Positions 22,457 to 33,530 are shown, numbered from the stretch's first letter. The stretch: DNA of 64,000 nucleotides from Arion vulgaris (GCA_020796225.1 CM036754.1:19792867-19856866), one strand, 5' to 3'. A program made the numbers and translations. Notes: generated by a model from the sequence alone, not told the origin.

Positions 22457-25400
22457 GGATGATTGATTGATAGGACCACTTCGATAAATAACTATGTATG
22501 TTTCAATATCTTTCTTAGACATGAAGGTCTCAGCGACAGTGAATGAACTACGTAGCAGCGATGAAGATCTCCGATGTAATTGAAACAGTGGTGAAAGTTT
22601 ATAAAAATGTTATTGTAATCCTTCCAACTATGTTTCATATGCAGCGGTTTTACTCCCTATTTCTATCCATTTTACTCCCTATTTCTATCCATTTTACGCC
22701 CTATTTCTATCCATTTTACTCCCCATTTTATCCATTTTACCCCTATTTCTATCCATTTTACGCCCTATTTCTATCCATTTTACTCCCTATTTCTATCCAT
22801 TTTACTCCCTATTTCTATCCATTTTACTCCCTATTTCTATCCATTTTACTCCCTATTTCTATCCATTTTACTCCCTATTTCTATCCATTTTACTCCCTAT
22901 TTCTATCCATTTTACTCCCTATTTCTATCCATTTTACTCCCTATTTCTATCCATTTTACTACCTATTTCTATCCATTTTACTCCCTATTTCTATCCATTT
23001 TACTACCTATTTCTATCCATTTTACTCCCTATTTCTATCCATTTTACTACCTATTTCTATCCATTTTACTCCCTATTTCTATCCATTTTACTACCTATTT
23101 CTATCCATTTTACTCCCTATTTCTATCCATTTTACTCCCTATTTCTATCCATTTTACGCCCTATTTCTATCCATTTTACGCCCTATTTCTATCCATTTTA
23201 CGCCCTATTTCTATCCATTTTACTCCCTATTTCTATCCATTTTAATACCTATTCTATCCATTCTACTTATTTCTATCCATTTTACTCCATTTCTCCATTA
23301 TTGACTCCTATTTCTATCCATTTTACTCCTATTTCTATCCATTTAACCCCTATTTCTATCCATTTTACTCCCTATTTCTATTCTTTACACCTATTTCATC
23401 CATTTCTTCCTATTTCTATCATTTACTCCATTTCTATCCATTTTTCCCCTATTTCTATATTTAATACACCTATTACTAAACCAAAATTTTACATCCACTA
23501 AATCTAACATGTAACGAGAACATGTAATCTATAATTTACCTTGATACATCCATTTTAGCGCCTTTATTTCTATTCGTTTTATTCCACTTTTCTATACTTT
23601 TAGCTCCATTTGTGTTTCATTTTATTGTCCTCCTGTTTTTCATTTTATAAGCCTATTTCTATCATTTTACTCCTATTTCTTCATTTTACTTCAGTATTTC
23701 TATCCGTGTTTACTCCTATTTTATCCATTTACTCCTATTGCTCTATTTTTAGCCTATTTCATCCATTTTAAAAAAAAACTCATTTCATCACAGATACTTG
23801 CACAGACTATTCATCATTTCGTCCGCTGTTCGTCGATGCGATTTTACCCCTGTTAGTACGCTTTACTCGCGCTATAAACCATTTTAGTTCTAGGTTTCGT
23901 ATCCATTTACGTTCCATTTCTACCATTAGCAGCTATCTTCTGATCAATTATACTCTTCCCAGATCATTGCCAGTAATCTTATTTCATCCCTTTTACTCCT
24001 ATTCGATCCATTATACTCGTTTTCTACCTCCATTTTACTCCCTAGTTTCGATCCATTTCCCACATATTCTATCTTTGTTTCTATCATCCAATTTTACTCC
24101 TGATTTCTATCCATTTTCTTCTATCTTCCCATCCATTATTATACTATTTTATCCATTTTACTACTATTTTCATCCAGTTAAACTCTATTTCTATCCATTT
24201 ATCAGCTGTATTTCAATCCAAAATTTACTCCCCTGACTTCTATCCATTTTACTACACTATTTTAATCCATTTTACTCTATTTCATCCATATGCTTAAGAT
24301 CCTATTTCTATCCATTGTACCCTGATTTCAGTCCATTTTACGCCCTATTTCATCCATTTTACTCCTATTTATATCCATTTTACTCCTATTTCTATCATTT
24401 TACTCCTATTTCTATCCATTTTACTCTATTTCTATCCTTTTTCTCCCTATTTCTATCCATTTTACTCCCTATTTCTATCCACTTTACGCCCTATTTATAT
24501 CCATTTTACGCCCTATTTCTATCCATTTTACTCCCTATTTCTATCCATTTTACTCCCTATTTCTATCCATTTTACGCCCTATTTCTATCCATTTTACGCC
24601 CTATTTCTATCCATTTTACTCCCTATTTATATCCATTTTACTCCCTATTTCTATCCATTTTACTCCCTATTTCTATCCATTTTACGCCCTATTTATATCC
24701 ATTTTACGCCCTATTTCTATCCATTTTACTCCCTATTTCTATCCATTTTACTCCCTATTTCTATCCATTTTACGCCCTATTTCTATCCATTTTACGCCCT
24801 ATTTCTATCCATTTTACTCCCTATTTCTATCCATTTTACGCCCTATTTCTATCCATTTTACGCCCTATTTCTATCCATTTTACGCCCTATTTCTATCCAT
24901 TTTACGCCCTATTTCTATCCATTTTACTCCCTATTTCTATCCATTTTACTACCTATTTCTATCCATTTTACGCCCTATTTCTATCCATTTTACGCCCTAT
25001 TTCTATCCATTTTACTCCCTATTTCTATCCATTTTACGCCCTATTTCTATCCATTTTACGCCCTATTTCTATCCATTTTACGCCCTATTTCTATCCATTT
25101 TACGCCCTATTTCTATCCATTTTACTCCCTATTTCTATCCATTTTACTCCCTATTTCTATCCATTTTACGCCCTATTTCTATCCATTTTACTCCCTATTT
25201 CTATCCATTTTACGCCCTATTTCTATCAATTTTACGCCCTATTTCTATCCATTTTACGCTCTATTTCTATCCATTTTACGCCCTATTTCTATCCATTTTA
25301 CGCCCTATTTCTATCCATTTTACGCCCTATTTCTATCCATTTTACGCCCTATTTCTATCCATTTTACTCCCTATTTCTATCCATTTTACGCCCTATTTCT

Positions 25401-25610
25401 ATCCATTTTCAAATACCAAGGGTTCTTTTGCTTGCTCAACTTGTACTAGGGACCTACATTTTATCGTCCATCTCCGATAGGACTAAAAATTCGATCTCAG
25501 CTATATTTAGATCAAGGATTTTGGACAAATATCCAGAATGCTCCATGCTGGGAAACAAACCGAACACATTTGCAGTAAGTAGTGAGCACTTTACCTGCAC
25601 ACCACAAAGA
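22457..25610 (-). repeat. SINE K copy split by a 2.75-kb array
   Basis: 22457-22648 and 25408-25610 are the two halves of a reverse SINE K: ATTG-type tail and CTCAGCGACAGTGAATGAAC on the left, CGTCCATCTCCGATAGGACT on the right. The junction falls where the unexpanded K copy at 46922-47510 carries one unit-length segment. Confidence 0.75.
22649..25407 (+). repeat. 22-bp minisatellite, about 2.75 kb
   Basis: Units of 22 bp containing CCCTATTTCTATCCATTTTA, with CTCCC, CGCCC and CTACC variants. 22649-23240 and 24430-25407 are nearly perfect. 23240-24430 is full of small indels. All plus-strand frames are open over the clean parts; the 253- and 444-codon frames are artefacts of the array. Confidence 0.95.
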
Positions 25611-25713
25611 CGTACTCAATTACAGAATGATGTCTATCATCAATTCTAATGTTGATGCCAGGTTATCATTTTCCTACTACTTGCATGATACAACAGATTG
25701 ATATATCATTTAC

Positions 25714-25899
25714 GCCCGAGTGGTTACCGGGGCCCAAATTTGGGGTGTAAAGAATAGAACCACTGTTACCTGCCACGCATGTCGTAAGAGGCGACTAAGG
25801 AGGTTTGGTTGAAATCGGATGCACATGTCCTAAACGTGCAGAAGTCTATGTGTTTAGGGGCCTACCAAACCAATGTGCAACGCAAAGAAGAAGAAGATA
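25714..25899 (+). repeat. SINE D copy with target-site duplication
   Basis: Begins GCCCGAGTGGTTACCGGGG-like and ends in GAAGAAGAAG, bounded by ATATATCATTTAC at 25701-25713 and 25900-25912. It lacks the body segment found at 46320-46390 in another copy, so it is an internal-deletion form. Confidence 0.85.
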
Positions 25900-25919
25900 A
25901 TATATCATTTACATCACAG

Positions 25920-26260
25920 ATGCGCGATTGGCACAACAGATCTTAGTAATACATCATTGCCCGCCTGTCCAGCGTGTTCGTAGAGCGCTGGACGATGGGT
26001 GACAAGCCCCCTGTGAGTACGGTTCAATTCCGCGGGCTGGCATAAAAGCAACAGGTTGTTCAGATTTACGGTGTTCGTGGCACCGAACACAAGGGTTATG
26101 ATGTCCATGGCACTGAGCCGAAGAGCTGAAAGCTCAAGTGCTTCTGGATCGGAAAAAAAATTATAATACATCATTTACGCCACAGATGCGCGATTGGCAC
26201 AGTAGATCTTATTGATACATCATTTACACCACAGATACGCGATTAGCACAACAGATCGTT
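25920..26260 (+). repeat. Local tandem repeat split by a SINE
   Basis: Three imperfect units sharing CACAGATGCGCGATTGGCAC and an ATACATCATTTAC block. SINE A has inserted between the first and second. Confidence 0.7.
25959..26163 (+). repeat. SINE A, full length, with target-site duplication
   Basis: tRNA-like head (B box GGTTCAATTCC) then CGGTGTTCGTGGCACCGAAC and AAGCTCAAGTGCTTCTGGAT, ending in poly(A). Bounded by TAATACATCATT at 25947-25958 and 26164-26175. It defines family A as about 200 bp. Confidence 0.9.
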
Positions 26261-26284
26261 GGTATCTACCGTACCTGATACTCA

Positions 26285-26440
26285 TCATCATCATCAGGTG
26301 CCGTGCCGGCGTAGGCGATCATGGATCTCCACAAATATCTATCTTTGGTGTTTGCTATCAACTCAGATGTTGACGCTGTATAGTGCCATGAAGTCAGGCT
26401 ATCCAAAATTTTCTCTCTCTATCTTCCTGTGACAGTTAAT
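26285..26440 (-). pseudogene. LINE 3'-end fragment
   Basis: Shares the CATCATCATCAGGTGCCGT start and the overall arrangement with the 3' end of the LINE at 58090-58690. Confidence 0.45.
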
Positions 26441-26689
26441 TACATATATATATATTATATATATGATATATATTAATGTTTTTCAAACGGTACTACAGGA
26501 AGTAAACGTAAAGCTAAGAATCTTTCAATCAAATGTGAAGTCAGTGTTGTAATATGACTCGGAAACATGAAAGACAACAAAAGAGACCACCAGAAAACTA
26601 CAGACCTTCATAAATGGATGTTTATGTAGAATAGAAGGACTGAGATGGTATGATAAGATTTCGAACGATGAACTCAGAGAAAGAACTAA

Positions 26690-27055
26690 CAGATACCAGT
26701 GAGAAAGAGTAACAGATACCAGTGGAGAAAGAGCTCAGATACCAGTGGAGAAAGAGCTACAGATACCAGTGGAAAGAACTAGCGATACCAGTGAGAAGAG
26801 CTATGGAAGAGACGCTTGTGATGGATAGGACACACACTGAGAAGACCGACTGGAAGCATTGCAAGACAGGCACTGTTTTGGAACACGCAGGGAAAGAGGG
26901 TAGGGGAGGCCTAACAGACCTGGAGAAGAGAGCTGGAGCTGATATTAAAAGGTAAGGTAAAATATGGAAAGAGTTGGAAGGGATGGCAGGAGAGCGGAAG
27001 AGCTGGAAGAAGTTTGTTGAAGACTGTGCTCGTTGGAGTTGAAAAATGAAGAAAG
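26690..27055 (+). pseudogene. LINE 3'-end fragment
   Basis: Contains a local repeat of an ACAGATACCAGTGGAGAAAG motif (26685-26800), then the C-terminal reading ending [21 protein letters not shown] closely similar copy is at 54985-55250. Confidence 0.65.
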
Positions 27056-27059
27056 ACTA

Positions 27060-27300
27060 CAGACAGTAGCGACAGTGTTTTTAAATATTCCTTCTCTGCG
27101 TTATACAAAATATAGGGCATGCAAGTAATTTCTCCATACCACTCTTTAGTTCGAATTTTGCCTCCTCTGTCAGTAAAGTTCGTTTTATAGTTTGGCTAGT
27201 GGGTCCTGTCTTTCTTGAATCCTTTGCCACCCACTTCAATGCCTGTTTTGTTATTCTTTGATCATCTCTTCTCAAGGTATATCCAGCATATCTCCATCTT
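27060..27300 (-). pseudogene. LINE ORF2 C-terminal fragment
   Basis: The minus-strand translation contains LRRDDQRITKQALKW, matching LRRNDQRI and KQALK of the fragment at 63091-63515. C-terminal part only. Confidence 0.65.
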
Positions 27301-27326
27301 CTTTTTCTTATTTTTTTGTTAATTAT

Positions 27327-27525
27327 GCCCTCCTCGGATGTGTCACAACGTGTGGACCCAGTTCATTTACGTTTGAAACCTGTGACCTCCGAACGTCTTT
27401 ATTCTTTCGAATGAGAGAGCTCGGAATCTGTTTAAGTGGGGTCTTTTTTTTTTTATTGCGATTCGGCGTTTAATGAAGTCTCCCACCCTTTGGTCACGAT
27501 CAAGTGGGCACTAAACTTTGATATT
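27327..27525 (-). repeat. U2 snRNA-headed SINE, copy 2 (head truncated)
   Basis: Shares the body and the 3' end (TGGGTCCACACGTTGTGACAC in sense) with copy 1. Of the U2-like head only the ATCAAAGTTTAGTG portion remains. Confidence 0.55.
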
Positions 27526-27542
27526 TGTTTTTATTAGTGTTG

Positions 27543-27738
27543 AGCCCTTACCCGTTAGTGCCGCATATAGTGGTACCCAGTCACGTTTTAAACGTAGAAA
27601 TCCCGAGCGTCATTGTCGGTTCGAACGATAGCAGCTCGGAATTTTAAAATTGTGTTTAGCTGCCTATTGGCTCTATGAAGGCTTCCACTATTTGGCCGCG
27701 ATCACTTTGATCTTAGCCAAAAGTCTGAGAAGCATTAC
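27543..27738 (-). repeat. U2 snRNA-headed SINE, copy 3
   Basis: Sense head reads GCTTCTCAGACTTTTGGCTA then AGATCAAAGTG, against U2 GCTTCTCGGCCTTTTGGCTA then AGATCAAGTG. The body follows with GTGGAAGCCTTCATAGAGCC. This is the best-preserved head of the three. Confidence 0.65.
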
Positions 27739-27793
27739 AGTTGTTACTAGTGTTTGGTCAGACATTTCTCTGGTGTCATCACTTCTGAATTCG

Positions 27794-27797
<4 letters not shown>

Positions 27798-27826
<29 letters not shown>
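27798..27826 (+). repeat. AT microsatellite
   Basis: Pure AT dinucleotide run directly abutting the LTR-like element. Confidence 0.9.
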
Positions 27827-27832
<6 letters not shown>

Positions 27833-28279
27833 AGTCATCCAGGACCGGGCACAACTGTTCCCCAATCCTAGGTAGTAGCCAACAGACTAGACAGGTAGTT
27901 TAGATAGATACGTTTGTAGAAATGCATAAGTAGAGACTGTAGTGTTTTCACACATCTGCTCACTTGCAGTCATAGCAACACTAGAACGAGAGACATTGAC
28001 GTAGTGAAACTAGTTGACGTAGATTTGTTATATGCTTGGTGACGTAGTGACAACATAGAGAGACGAACATAAACACTACAACTGAACAGACGTGTTTTAG
28101 AAAGCTGTGAATAACATCAATAAACATATATATATAAAGTCTTCAGCATTGAGTTGGTATCTGTTGTGATCTTGTTACCATCGTTACCAGTAAATAAATA
28201 ATAACCACACAAAAGGAGAAACCCATCAACTGACTACAAATTAGAATCACACCGAACAGAATAAAAAGCGCCTACTACA
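27827..28279. mobile_element. Probable solo LTR
   Basis: 453 bp opening TGTAGTAG and closing CTACTACA, an 8-bp inverted terminal match in the TG...CA form of retroviral-type LTRs. AATAAA is present near 28113. Possible 5-bp TSD ATATA/ACATA with one mismatch, in AT-rich surroundings where chance is high. No gag or pol is nearby, so this would be a solo LTR. A TIR element cannot be excluded. Confidence 0.5.
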
Positions 28280-28289
28280 ACATATATAT

Positions 28290-28449
28290 ACGGGACGGCT
28301 CGTCATTAGGCAGTGGAACCGGCCCCCAAAAAAATAATGTGTAACGTGTATTTATTATTTTATAAATTAAAAATAACAACCCAAATCCATGATTTTTCCA
28401 AAAATATTTGTCTGGCCCCAACAGCAAAAATGGTCACGAGCCGCCACTG
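28290..28449. mobile_element. Short hAT-type MITE
   Basis: The right end is ACGAGCCGCCACTG (reverse complement CAGTGGCGGCTCGT) and the left end GGGACGGCTCGTC is a damaged match. AT-rich flanks make the 8-bp TSD unreadable. About 160 bp. Confidence 0.55.
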
Positions 28450-29130
28450 TATATATATATTGTTTTATCAGGACGTATTGACTATTTATTTCTAATGGGC
28501 GTGTCTTAACACCAGATTTGCTGCTGGCTTAGAGATTGATTCCTTGAATACATCAAATTTTTGTCTCGCTTTCATTTCTCTCTTGTTTTATTTGTATACG
28601 CCAGATTCTCTGTTCAGATCTACATTTAAAACAATTTTGACGCATAATTATTACCTCCCTTTGATGTCTTCGAATTAGTTTAATCTGAGTATTCTCCCTT
28701 ATCGATCTTCTGTGCCAAACGAAATCTACACGGACGTTTAAAAATCGCTGGACAAATATTTACAATAAACAAGTGATCAGTTTGTACGGCAGAATGCACA
28801 CAAAAGAAAATATTAACACGATGTCCCAAATCCTTTGGATGAAGAGCATCTGAGAGACGTTCAATCAATAAGTAGCTGAGTGCTTGTTACCGCTTACAAA
28901 AGGACTTCTTTTAAGGCGGTTCATCGAGTGCTACTCTCGTGTATCCTTGAACACATGTGACCCTGACCTGGACTAGGAATTATATTATGAAAATACTGTT
29001 TCAAACATTAGCTGGTTCAATACACCGGTTCAAGATGCGTTAACCAAATATGAATATGCATTAATTGCTGTTTTTTAATTAAAAATATGGTGGTGAAGAC
29101 AATGACGTTAGAAATCACTGTATGTTTATG
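28450..29130. other. Nothing recognised
   Basis: No shared repeat or credible exon. Confidence 0.4.
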
Positions 29131-29152
29131 GTTTCTGCATAATGGGACCACG

Positions 29153-29222
29153 AGGAGCGTCTGGTCGAACGGATTAGAGCGCGGCTCCTATGTGGGAGAC
29201 CCGTGTTCAATCCACAGTATGG
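29153..29222 (+). other. tRNA-like segment (pseudo-tRNA or SINE head)
   Basis: Contains an A-box-like TGGTCGAACGGATTAGAGCG and a B-box-like GTGTTCAATCC at tRNA spacing. No body repeat is attached and the acceptor arms do not pair convincingly, so a functional tRNA is unlikely. Confidence 0.35.
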
Positions 29223-29452
29223 CCAATGATTTTTATTACTGTTACGAGCATAATAGAAAATACTAACCTGAAGAGCTTCGCGGCGACTGCACTAGACATG
29301 CGGCCATTAAATTCCTCAGGCTCACGTCCACCTGTCCTACACTGCCCTAAAAAAGCGGTTCTACAGACAGTAATGGCAGTTTATGGTTTCTTTATATTTG
29401 TGTAGTAACTTGGCTGTTTGAAATGTGTAATGAAACCAGAGTATTGCATTTA

Positions 29453-29732
29453 GCATGATTAGTGGTATCATGCATTCAGCATTTTCAGTGGTGTCATGCA
29501 TTCAGCATTATCAGTTGCGTCATGCATTCAGCATTATCAGTGGCGTCATGCATTCAGCATTATCAGTGGGGTCATGCATTCAGCATTGTCAGTGGTGTCA
29601 TCCATTCAGCATTATCAGTGGCGTCATGCATTCAGCATTATCAGTGGCGTCATGCATTCAGCATTATCAGTGGCGTCATGCATTCAGCATTATCAGTGGC
29701 GTCATGCATTCAGCATTATCAGTGGGGGCATC
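29453..29732 (+). repeat. 26-bp minisatellite, about 10 units
   Basis: Units of 26 bp containing ATGCATTCAGCATTATCAGT. All three plus-strand frames stay open (88-134 codons); these are not genes. Confidence 0.95.
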
Positions 29733-29734
29733 GT

Positions 29735-30155
29735 TAGAAAAACTAATAACTCTCTGGTATAGTGAAAAGTATGCCACTGACATTTCAGAGTTTGATACCA
29801 GCTTGGTTAAAAATTCTTGGTGCGCTCACGGTACGCGGTTAGTCTACAGGAGAACTTGATAATTTATTTGAGGGTCTATTTCTTCGTCCGTTCGCCAACT
29901 ATAAATTCATGAATGGTCAGAGCGCCTCTTATGGCGCTTCTCACTGATTTTTGCGAGAAGTCCTGCTTTCCTTATTATCATTGGCCTGGTCATACAGATG
30001 TGCCTTCTCCAACTTCAGGTGTACTTGGGGATCTAACTTACTAGTACCTTTGAAGTCGGAGTAAGTCTTGCCTGAGTCTTGGCGAGGTACACTGTTGATA
30101 AGGTAAGCAAACCTTCATGCAAAAATCAATCAGATGCGTCATACTGAAACTATCA
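29735..30155. other. Nothing recognised
   Basis: Unique sequence within the window, without convincing coding potential. Confidence 0.35.
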
Positions 30156-30159
30156 CCCG

Positions 30160-30419
30160 TTGGTTGACGAGGCTCTCAAGGGAAGCAAAGAATAGCAATA
30201 CTGCGCCCTACAAGGCATGTCGTAAGAGTCGAATGAGGTCGGGGCGTAGGGAAGCTACCCTAGGAAATAAAAAGCATCGCAGAAATCGGATGTGCTTGCC
30301 TACTTGTTGGCGCATAACTACCACAACGTACAATCGCTCTTATGCTCAGATCACATACAAATCACAAAGAGTGGTTTAGCAAGTAGTCGATATGGAGCGT
30401 TCGAAGAAGAAGAAGAAGC
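30160..30419 (+). repeat. SINE B copy
   Basis: SINE B with a diverged start (TTGACGAGGCTCTCAAGGG) and an intact GAAGAAGAAGAAG tail. Confidence 0.8.
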
Positions 30420-30594
30420 TATTGAAGCCATGACTACGGTCCGAGTTCATAACGTGAGAAGAGTAACAAATTCATCATCATTATGTGTCGTCTACACTTC
30501 GAAGGTCAGCTACAGTAGAAGTCCATCTGATTATGTTACATTCTCATTAGAGTCGTATTTTCCTCTCTCTCTCTCTCTCTTGCTTTTACCCCGG

Positions 30595-30690
30595 ATTGGG
30601 GCATAGGTCTCAACCAACTCATGCCAAGTCTTCCTATCTCTAGCTATCTCCTGCAGCTCCTTCCAGCTCTTCTTTATATCGTTGATCTCT
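30595..30690 (-). pseudogene. LINE 3'-end fragment
   Basis: Reverse complement of the block at 19350-19445 (AGATAGGAAGACTTGGCATG in sense). Confidence 0.6.
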
Positions 30691-30779
30691 GCCTATATAT
30701 ATTATTTTATTGTTATGTGACTTGTTCATGGTTGGTTGGATTTTGTGGCTAAAATTTTCTACTGGATAGAGTAGCCAGC

Positions 30780-30868
30780 CCTACGCCAAACCCCACCTTA
30801 GTCGCCTCTTACGACATGCCTTGTAGGTCGCTATTTTTGCTCCCTTACGAGCTCCGGCAACACACGTT
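30780..30868 (-). repeat. SINE B, truncated
   Basis: Only the core and head are present (GTCGCCTCTTACGACATGCC on the plus strand). Confidence 0.7.
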
Positions 30869-30984
30869 CGAGAATTGTATTATAACATCATGATTGTTAT
30901 CTCTCAAAGAATTTCTGTTGATGATGTTTGTAGTAGGTATCACAGTAATGTATATCATTCAATATAATATTTATATATACATTT

Positions 30985-31195
30985 ATTCTTCTCAAGGAAC
31001 TACAATAGAACATCAGGAAAGAAGGCGAGAGGAAGACCACGAAAAAAGATGGTTAGATGAAATAACAGAATCATATCAAAGAGCAAAAATAACAATCACC
31101 CAAGCCACCAGAACAGCGCAAGACAAAGCAGAAAACTACGAAACTGGAAAACAACCCCTTAGCAGTGTGACGACAAAAGAAGAAGAAGAAACTCC
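30985..31195 (+). pseudogene. LINE 3'-end fragment
   Basis: Plus-strand reading SGKKARGRPRKKWLDEITES, then SVTTKEEEE. This is the C-terminus and tail of the same LINE family as 12055-12270. Confidence 0.65.
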
Positions 31196-31308
31196 TTTTC
31201 GCTGACGATGCTGCCTCACACAGTGAGACTACCCTGCAGTCCCAATCAACAATTTGGGCAGGGCATGCGACCTGTTTTCTCTGACTACAATAGTATTTAA
31301 AAGTTAAT

Positions 31309-31522
31309 TGCATATCCTTTACAGGACTTTGCGAATCAACACCAGCTTTTTTAACGCTGTTTGTGATTTTTCTATGCATTAAAATTGCTTTCTGAACGGC
31401 TGGTGCCATCGTCCTTTTGTAAAAATCCACGCGAAACAACTTTCAACCAAGCTGTCCGCAGCGTGATTCGAACTCAGAACGTCGGGGTTAATAGACTGAG
31501 TCATTATCCCTAAGCCACGAAC
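31309..31522 (-). repeat. SINE F-related copy (subfamily F2)
   Basis: Shares TATCCTTTACAGGAC with SINE F but has its own tRNA-like head, B box sense GAGTTCGAATC near 31471. Another F2 copy is at 35113-35343. Confidence 0.7.
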
Positions 31523-31524
31523 GC

Positions 31525-32055
31525 CACCACAATCGTATTACGACATCACAATTGTTATCTCTCAAAGATTCTGTGTTTATGTTGTTTGTAGTAGCTGTCA
31601 CCGCAATATAGATTATTCTATATACTATACTATTTATATATATATATATATATATATATTCTACTAATTGTAGCTATAAGGGGGCAGACAATCAGTTGCT
31701 GGTCAGAAAAAAGTCTGTAAAGACACTCCTAAAGTGTCTCTAAAATACATCGATATAGACACCACATGCTGGGAATCCCTTGCATAAGATCGCTAAATGT
31801 GGCGCTGTAACAACACAAGAGGGACTCGCATAGTTGGAAATCGTTGTACAGTTGAAGCGCAGAGAAGAGAAAGCGAGCTCCGCGAAAAGACAGAACACAC
31901 AACATCGCTCACTTGTTCAATCTTGATCATGTATGCACCACCAGTGGTGGAGGATTATATTCAAGGATTGGACCCTACAGTCATCCTATCACACACCACA
32001 GAGGGACAGCAGCATGCGAATGATGCTGTTGTCGTCATGGCTTGCGATGGACCGC
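31525..32055. other. Mostly unrecognised, with an AT run
   Basis: AT microsatellite at 31633-31660. The 92-codon frame at 31797-32075 is unidentified. Confidence 0.4.
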
Positions 32056-32059
32056 TATT

Positions 32060-32495
32060 ATTATTATGGCTATAATAAAAGTCAAGAGGAAGGTACAGGC
32101 CACGAAAAAGATGGATTGATGAGTTTACAAATATCTTAAAACTCCACAATACCACAGCATATCCAGGGACCCAACGTTACAAGGGAGATAGAGTGAGAAA
32201 CGAGAATATCAGAAGCATCGTTGGTACTATACCATGCATACAGTGCATCGAGAAGCAAAGAATCAAGTGGTTCGGCCATCTAATGAGAATGGAACCATAT
32301 TTACTACCAACACGTGGCTACAATAATCGACACTCATGACGCAGAGCACGAGGCAGGCCAAGAACACGATGGATAGATAACATCTCAGAGTCCTTGCGAA
32401 AGCATGGACTGACAATGTCAAGCGCAACACACCTGGCACAAGATAGAAAACTGACTCTCCCCACGGCGCTTCGCGACAAATGTGGTTAAGAGAAG
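32060..32495 (+). pseudogene. LINE ORF2 C-terminal fragment
   Basis: Plus-strand reading RNENIRSIVGTIPCIQCIEK, QRIKWFGHLMRMEP, then RARGRPRTRWIDNISES, with an in-frame stop between the last two. This is the post-RT C-terminal region of a non-LTR retrotransposon. Confidence 0.75.
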
Positions 32496-32889
32496 ATAAG
32501 ATAAAATAAGATCAAGCGACCGAGCTTACACTATCTCGGAAACTGGTCATCAGTTAGACCTGCTATGCCTAACGTCAAAAAAGCAGAGAAGGACAAAAGA
32601 ACGATAGATATAATAAAAATGTGGAAGGTTTAGTATAAAGAGAAATAAAGTACTCAACGTGAAAAACCACTATAGTGGCTGGCTGTGTGATTGGTACACA
32701 TTTGTACGCCAATATAGTTGTGAATGAGAGCAGCTGTAGCGTAGTTGTTAGTGAACTCGCTTCGCAAGGCTGGTGGTCTGGGTTCAACCAGTGCCGGATT
32801 AGGCTAGCGCGGGGCCCGTAGCAAATTTTAGCGCGGGGCCCTAGGTTTTGTATGATAATAAAATAAAACACAACTTTTACAAACAAACT

Positions 32890-33359
32890 TGTTTTGATTT
32901 AATGTGAGCAAATTTAGAGATAATACTAGACAAACCAATTTCTCTAAGTAAATTACATTCAATGTTCATTAAGATGAGGTTACTTAGACGATCTAGTCCC
33001 ATCATGTTCCTGAATTCACTTTTTATACACTTTAATGTTGAAAAAGAACGTTCTCCGCTTCAGTTAGTAATCATTAAAAACAAGTAAATTCGTAAGACTA
33101 TTTCTACATTTGGGAAACACGACTCTAATGAATTTTCCATTATAAGTTTATAAAATTGCAGTTCAAGAGCCTCATGTTTTTCATTGCAAATAGCAGCAGC
33201 TACATTAGTTTTAAGAAGTTCAATGAACTGCATAAGTTCGTCGCCTAGGCTTTCTTCCAAATCCTCTTGGTAAGAGCCGACAATATTTGGAGTTCTTTTC
33301 AAGATCTCTTCTGCTGTAATAGATTTTAACTGCCGGAGTATTCCAAATACACCAGTCAC
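32890..33359 (-). pseudogene. hAT transposase C-terminal part with dimerisation domain, one stop
   Basis: Minus strand. After VEIVLRIYLFLMITN comes an in-frame TGA, then SGERSFSTLKCIKSEFRNMM and GLDRLSNLILMNIECNLLRE. The SGERSFS and LSNLILMNIE blocks are the conserved hAT C-terminal dimerisation region of the ZMYM1/KIAA1586-like transposase group. The stop falls just before the serine, where a cysteine is usual. The catalytic middle of the protein is missing. Confidence 0.85.
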
Positions 33360-33530
33360 TCTATGGTACAGCCTAAATCAATAACTTTGCAAACAAAACA
33401 GAACAGTTGTCCTTTAGTTTCTGTATAACACAACCAATCTCTCACGAGAGTTTTGTTTGTTGGTGTATGTGTGTATGTGAAAAACGACTTTCGACAAAAT
33501 CATGGATTGTTTACTTTATTTTTTTGTTTT

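Noticed and set aside
24315..25649. A 444-codon open frame resembling a repetitive protein
   Set aside because: It is the 22-bp minisatellite read in rotating frame; other frames are open too, and the last part reads into SINE K.
27704..27738. A U2 snRNA gene
   Set aside because: Only about the first 35 nt are U2-like, followed by the shared SINE body; the rest of U2 is absent.
29153..29222. Functional tRNA gene
   Set aside because: A and B boxes are present but the arms do not pair well; more likely a pseudo-tRNA or SINE head.
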